DNA of 64,000 bases from positions 558,001-622,000 of the forward strand of contig NZ_JAQSLN010000001.1 of the NCBI RefSeq assembly GCF_028649655.1, written 5' to 3'. The DNA is from Halobacteriovorax sp. GB3. Lineage in GTDB: Bacteria; Bdellovibrionota; Bacteriovoracia; Bacteriovoracales; Bacteriovoracaceae. Shown here in pieces: positions 62,536 through 64,000 of the stretch. The notes below the pieces were generated by a model. That model was not told the origin of the DNA and did not search any database. It saw only the letters and a program-made list of their open reading frames with translations. The translations under genes and the position numbers were made by a program. Positions within the stretch are counted from its first letter, which is position 1; each line of letters begins with the position of its first letter.

Positions 62536-63255
62536 ATGAGGGATTTTTTTTCTAAGGGCCTTTGCTTAGGTTTTTTTACTTTGTTGAGTTTTCAGTCTCT
62601 TAGTGCAGACAAACTTCACTACCCAGAATTAGAGGTTACTCCAAGAGCAAGTGAGCGCCTTAAAATGATGGTGATTAAAGAAAAAAAGGCGAATTTTTTC
62701 TCTGAATTACCTATGCAAATTTCTGCCATGACTACTCTAACAGCAGGGCTTCTTCAATTTGGTAATGTCGATGAGAATGATGACCCTGATAAAAAATCTG
62801 CTTGGGCCGGTGTTGTTGTCGGAGGTGCTTGGTTGGGAATTAATTACTACCTCTCAAATCAGCATGGTCTTTACGAAAATAGCTACCGTGAAATGATACA
62901 AGCGAAAGGACAAACCGATAGAGATCAACTCATTCGCGAAAGACTTGCTGAAGAAGGTCTCAAAAAGGCAGCTCGTCTTTCAAAAAGGTTGAAGTGGATG
63001 TCTGCTCTTACAAATGCGGGAGCTGGTGCTTATATGATGAGCAATGTTGAAAAGGATAATATTTCTGAGCTAGTCAATGCTCTTTCAATTGTTGCGGCCT
63101 TTGGACCACTTTTCTTTGAATCTGAAAGAGAGAGGGTATGGAGAGATCAAAAATCTTATAAAAAGAAAGTATATGGCCCAATTCTTACTTCAAGTGTTTT
63201 CAACCTTGGAAATAATCAATGGGCCCCTGGATTCTTATTTTCCGCTAGATTCTAA
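62536..63255 (+). CDS. Exported membrane-associated protein, unknown
   Basis: 239 residues with a signal peptide (MRDFFSKGLCLGFFTLLSFQSLSA). Two hydrophobic segments (MTTLTAGLLQFGN and AWAGVVVGGAWLGINYYL; ALTNAGAGAYMMS) around a charged centre and a final FSARF, an outer-membrane-like end. No family recognised. Its 3' end overlaps the next convergent gene by 21 bases. Confidence 0.55.
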   Translation: MRDFFSKGLCLGFFTLLSFQSLSADKLHYPELEVTPRASERLKMMVIKEKKANFFSELPMQISAMTTLTAGLLQFGNVDENDDPDKKSAWAGVVVGGAWLGINYYLSNQHGLYENSYREMIQAKGQTDRDQLIRERLAEEGLKKAARLSKRLKWMSALTNAGAGAYMMSNVEKDNISELVNALSIVAAFGPLFFESERERVWRDQKSYKKKVYGPILTSSVFNLGNNQWAPGFLFSARF

Positions 63256-64000
63256 TTCAATGGTTCTTTTGGCCATCAATTTAGCAAATTCGATGGCCTC
63301 TTTCTTATTCTTATCAAGACCCTTTTTAGAGATGGCAAAAAGATAACCATTCTTAAAATTCTTAATTGATTCAGGTCCAAATGACGTTATTTCTTTCGCT
63401 AACTCTAGTGCTTGAAAGTGGGCGAGATTTAACTTTTGATTCTCAGTACTAAATTCATAGAGATCCAGGAAATATGAACTCATGGCCTGGTTGTACTTCA
63501 CTGTATTTTGCAATACATCGGAAGCTAGCTTTGCGCAGTGTTTTCCTGACATGTCGAATCCACGTGATGAAAGACAGAAGCGAACGATTTTTTGAAAGTC
63601 ATTTCTAATGAGAATTGGATCTTCGATCTCTTTAAGAGAGAGTGAAAGAGCAGTATCAACGGCAGATTTGATATCAAGATCAAGATATTCTTTTAGGAAA
63701 GACTCTTTGAAGATGGTGATGAATGTTTCACTGCTTCGATCTGACTTATCGCTAAACTTTAGTGCTGTATTGATGGCATCACTTGTTTCAAGACCAGCTT
63801 TAACGAGTAAGTTTGAAATGGAGATAAAGCGCTTCGCTGCATTCGTGCAACCTTTAGAAACGGAATCTGAAACGCGAAGAAGATCGTTATTTTTGAGCGA
63901 GTATTCTTTTTTGTTTTTTAAGTAATTATAAGTTGTGATGTACTCTTTTGAAGAACTACATTGCTTAATCGGAGCGTATTCAGCGTGAGTCAAAGAGGGC
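63235..64000 (-). CDS. Helical-repeat protein, unknown, 5' end cut by window
   Basis: At least 252 residues; the frame stays open to the window edge, so the true start may lie outside (a TTG at 63,993 is possible). It is Lys/Ser/Leu-rich with repeated amphipathic helices (KRFISISNLLVKAGLETSDAIN, SAVDTALSLSLKEIEDPIL, KLASDVLQNTVKYNQAMS, HFQALELAKEITSFGPESIK) of the superhelical repeat type. Three cysteines. No motif recognised. Confidence 0.6.
   Translation of the reverse strand, partial: PSLTHAEYAPIKQCSSSKEYITTYNYLKNKKEYSLKNNDLLRVSDSVSKGCTNAAKRFISISNLLVKAGLETSDAINTALKFSDKSDRSSETFITIFKESFLKEYLDLDIKSAVDTALSLSLKEIEDPILIRNDFQKIVRFCLSSRGFDMSGKHCAKLASDVLQNTVKYNQAMSSYFLDLYEFSTENQKLNLAHFQALELAKEITSFGPESIKNFKNGYLFAISKKGLDKNKKEAIEFAKLMAKRTIELESSGK

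Noticed and set aside
1-64000. CRISPR array, rRNA genes, prophage structural genes
   Set aside because: No regularly spaced direct repeats, rRNA or phage head/tail genes were seen on either strand.

Overview
The window is AT-rich, gene-dense bacterial chromosome. A large share of the genes encode exported proteins: signal peptides, lipoproteins, outer-membrane-like barrels and several secreted hydrolases and proteases. L28, a tRNA-Ala with encoded CCA, 3'-end-overlapping gene pairs, TTG/GTG starts and predator-like secreted enzymes make a Bdellovibrionota member, most likely a Bacteriovoracaceae/Halobacteriovorax-type bacterium, my best guess. This rests on style and gene content, not on a marker gene comparison.

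Layout. 1-16,850: core-like, mostly tight genes: L28, a lipoxygenase-like protein, a 2OG-Fe(II) oxygenase, a secreted pair of unknown function, an SPL-like radical SAM enzyme next to a nucleoside-phosphorylase-fold protein, an aldo/keto reductase, a GT2 glycosyltransferase, a deacetylase, a HAD 5'-nucleotidase and a LolA-like/barrel operon. 16,851-16,926: tRNA-Ala(GGC). About 16,927-33,760: accessory region behind the tRNA. It holds degenerate copies of the tRNA 3' end, three copies of a ~60-bp repeat, three paralogues of an orphan ~180-aa family, truncated paralogues, an IS3-family element without target duplication, a cut HTH gene, and cargo (P-loop kinase, beta-lactamase-fold hydrolase, GNAT, two-lobed aspartic protease-like protein, zinc peptidase, S9-like hydrolase, transglutaminase-like and possible ADP-ribosyltransferase-like pair). 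It looks like gene blocks stacked at a tRNA 3' end and then shuffled. No integrase other than the IS transposase is visible.

33,900-64,000: core-like again. It contains a quinoprotein-like dehydrogenase fused to cytochrome c, a MerR regulator divergent from an MBL hydrolase, a GMC oxidoreductase lipoprotein, a solute-binding protein and a chemoreceptor, a protein combining an HExxH site with a subtilisin domain, a pullulanase, a purine permease, a two-gene signalling unit (Cache-like sensor with a defective H-box plus a soluble histidine kinase), and a compact chaperone-usher operon with DUF4402-type subunits. The right edge has a FecR-domain protein and two exported unknowns, the last cut by the window end.

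Main themes: host/prey-directed secreted enzymes, surface fibres and signalling in the backbone, and a tRNA-anchored region of orphan genes, which is the best candidate for an undescribed system.
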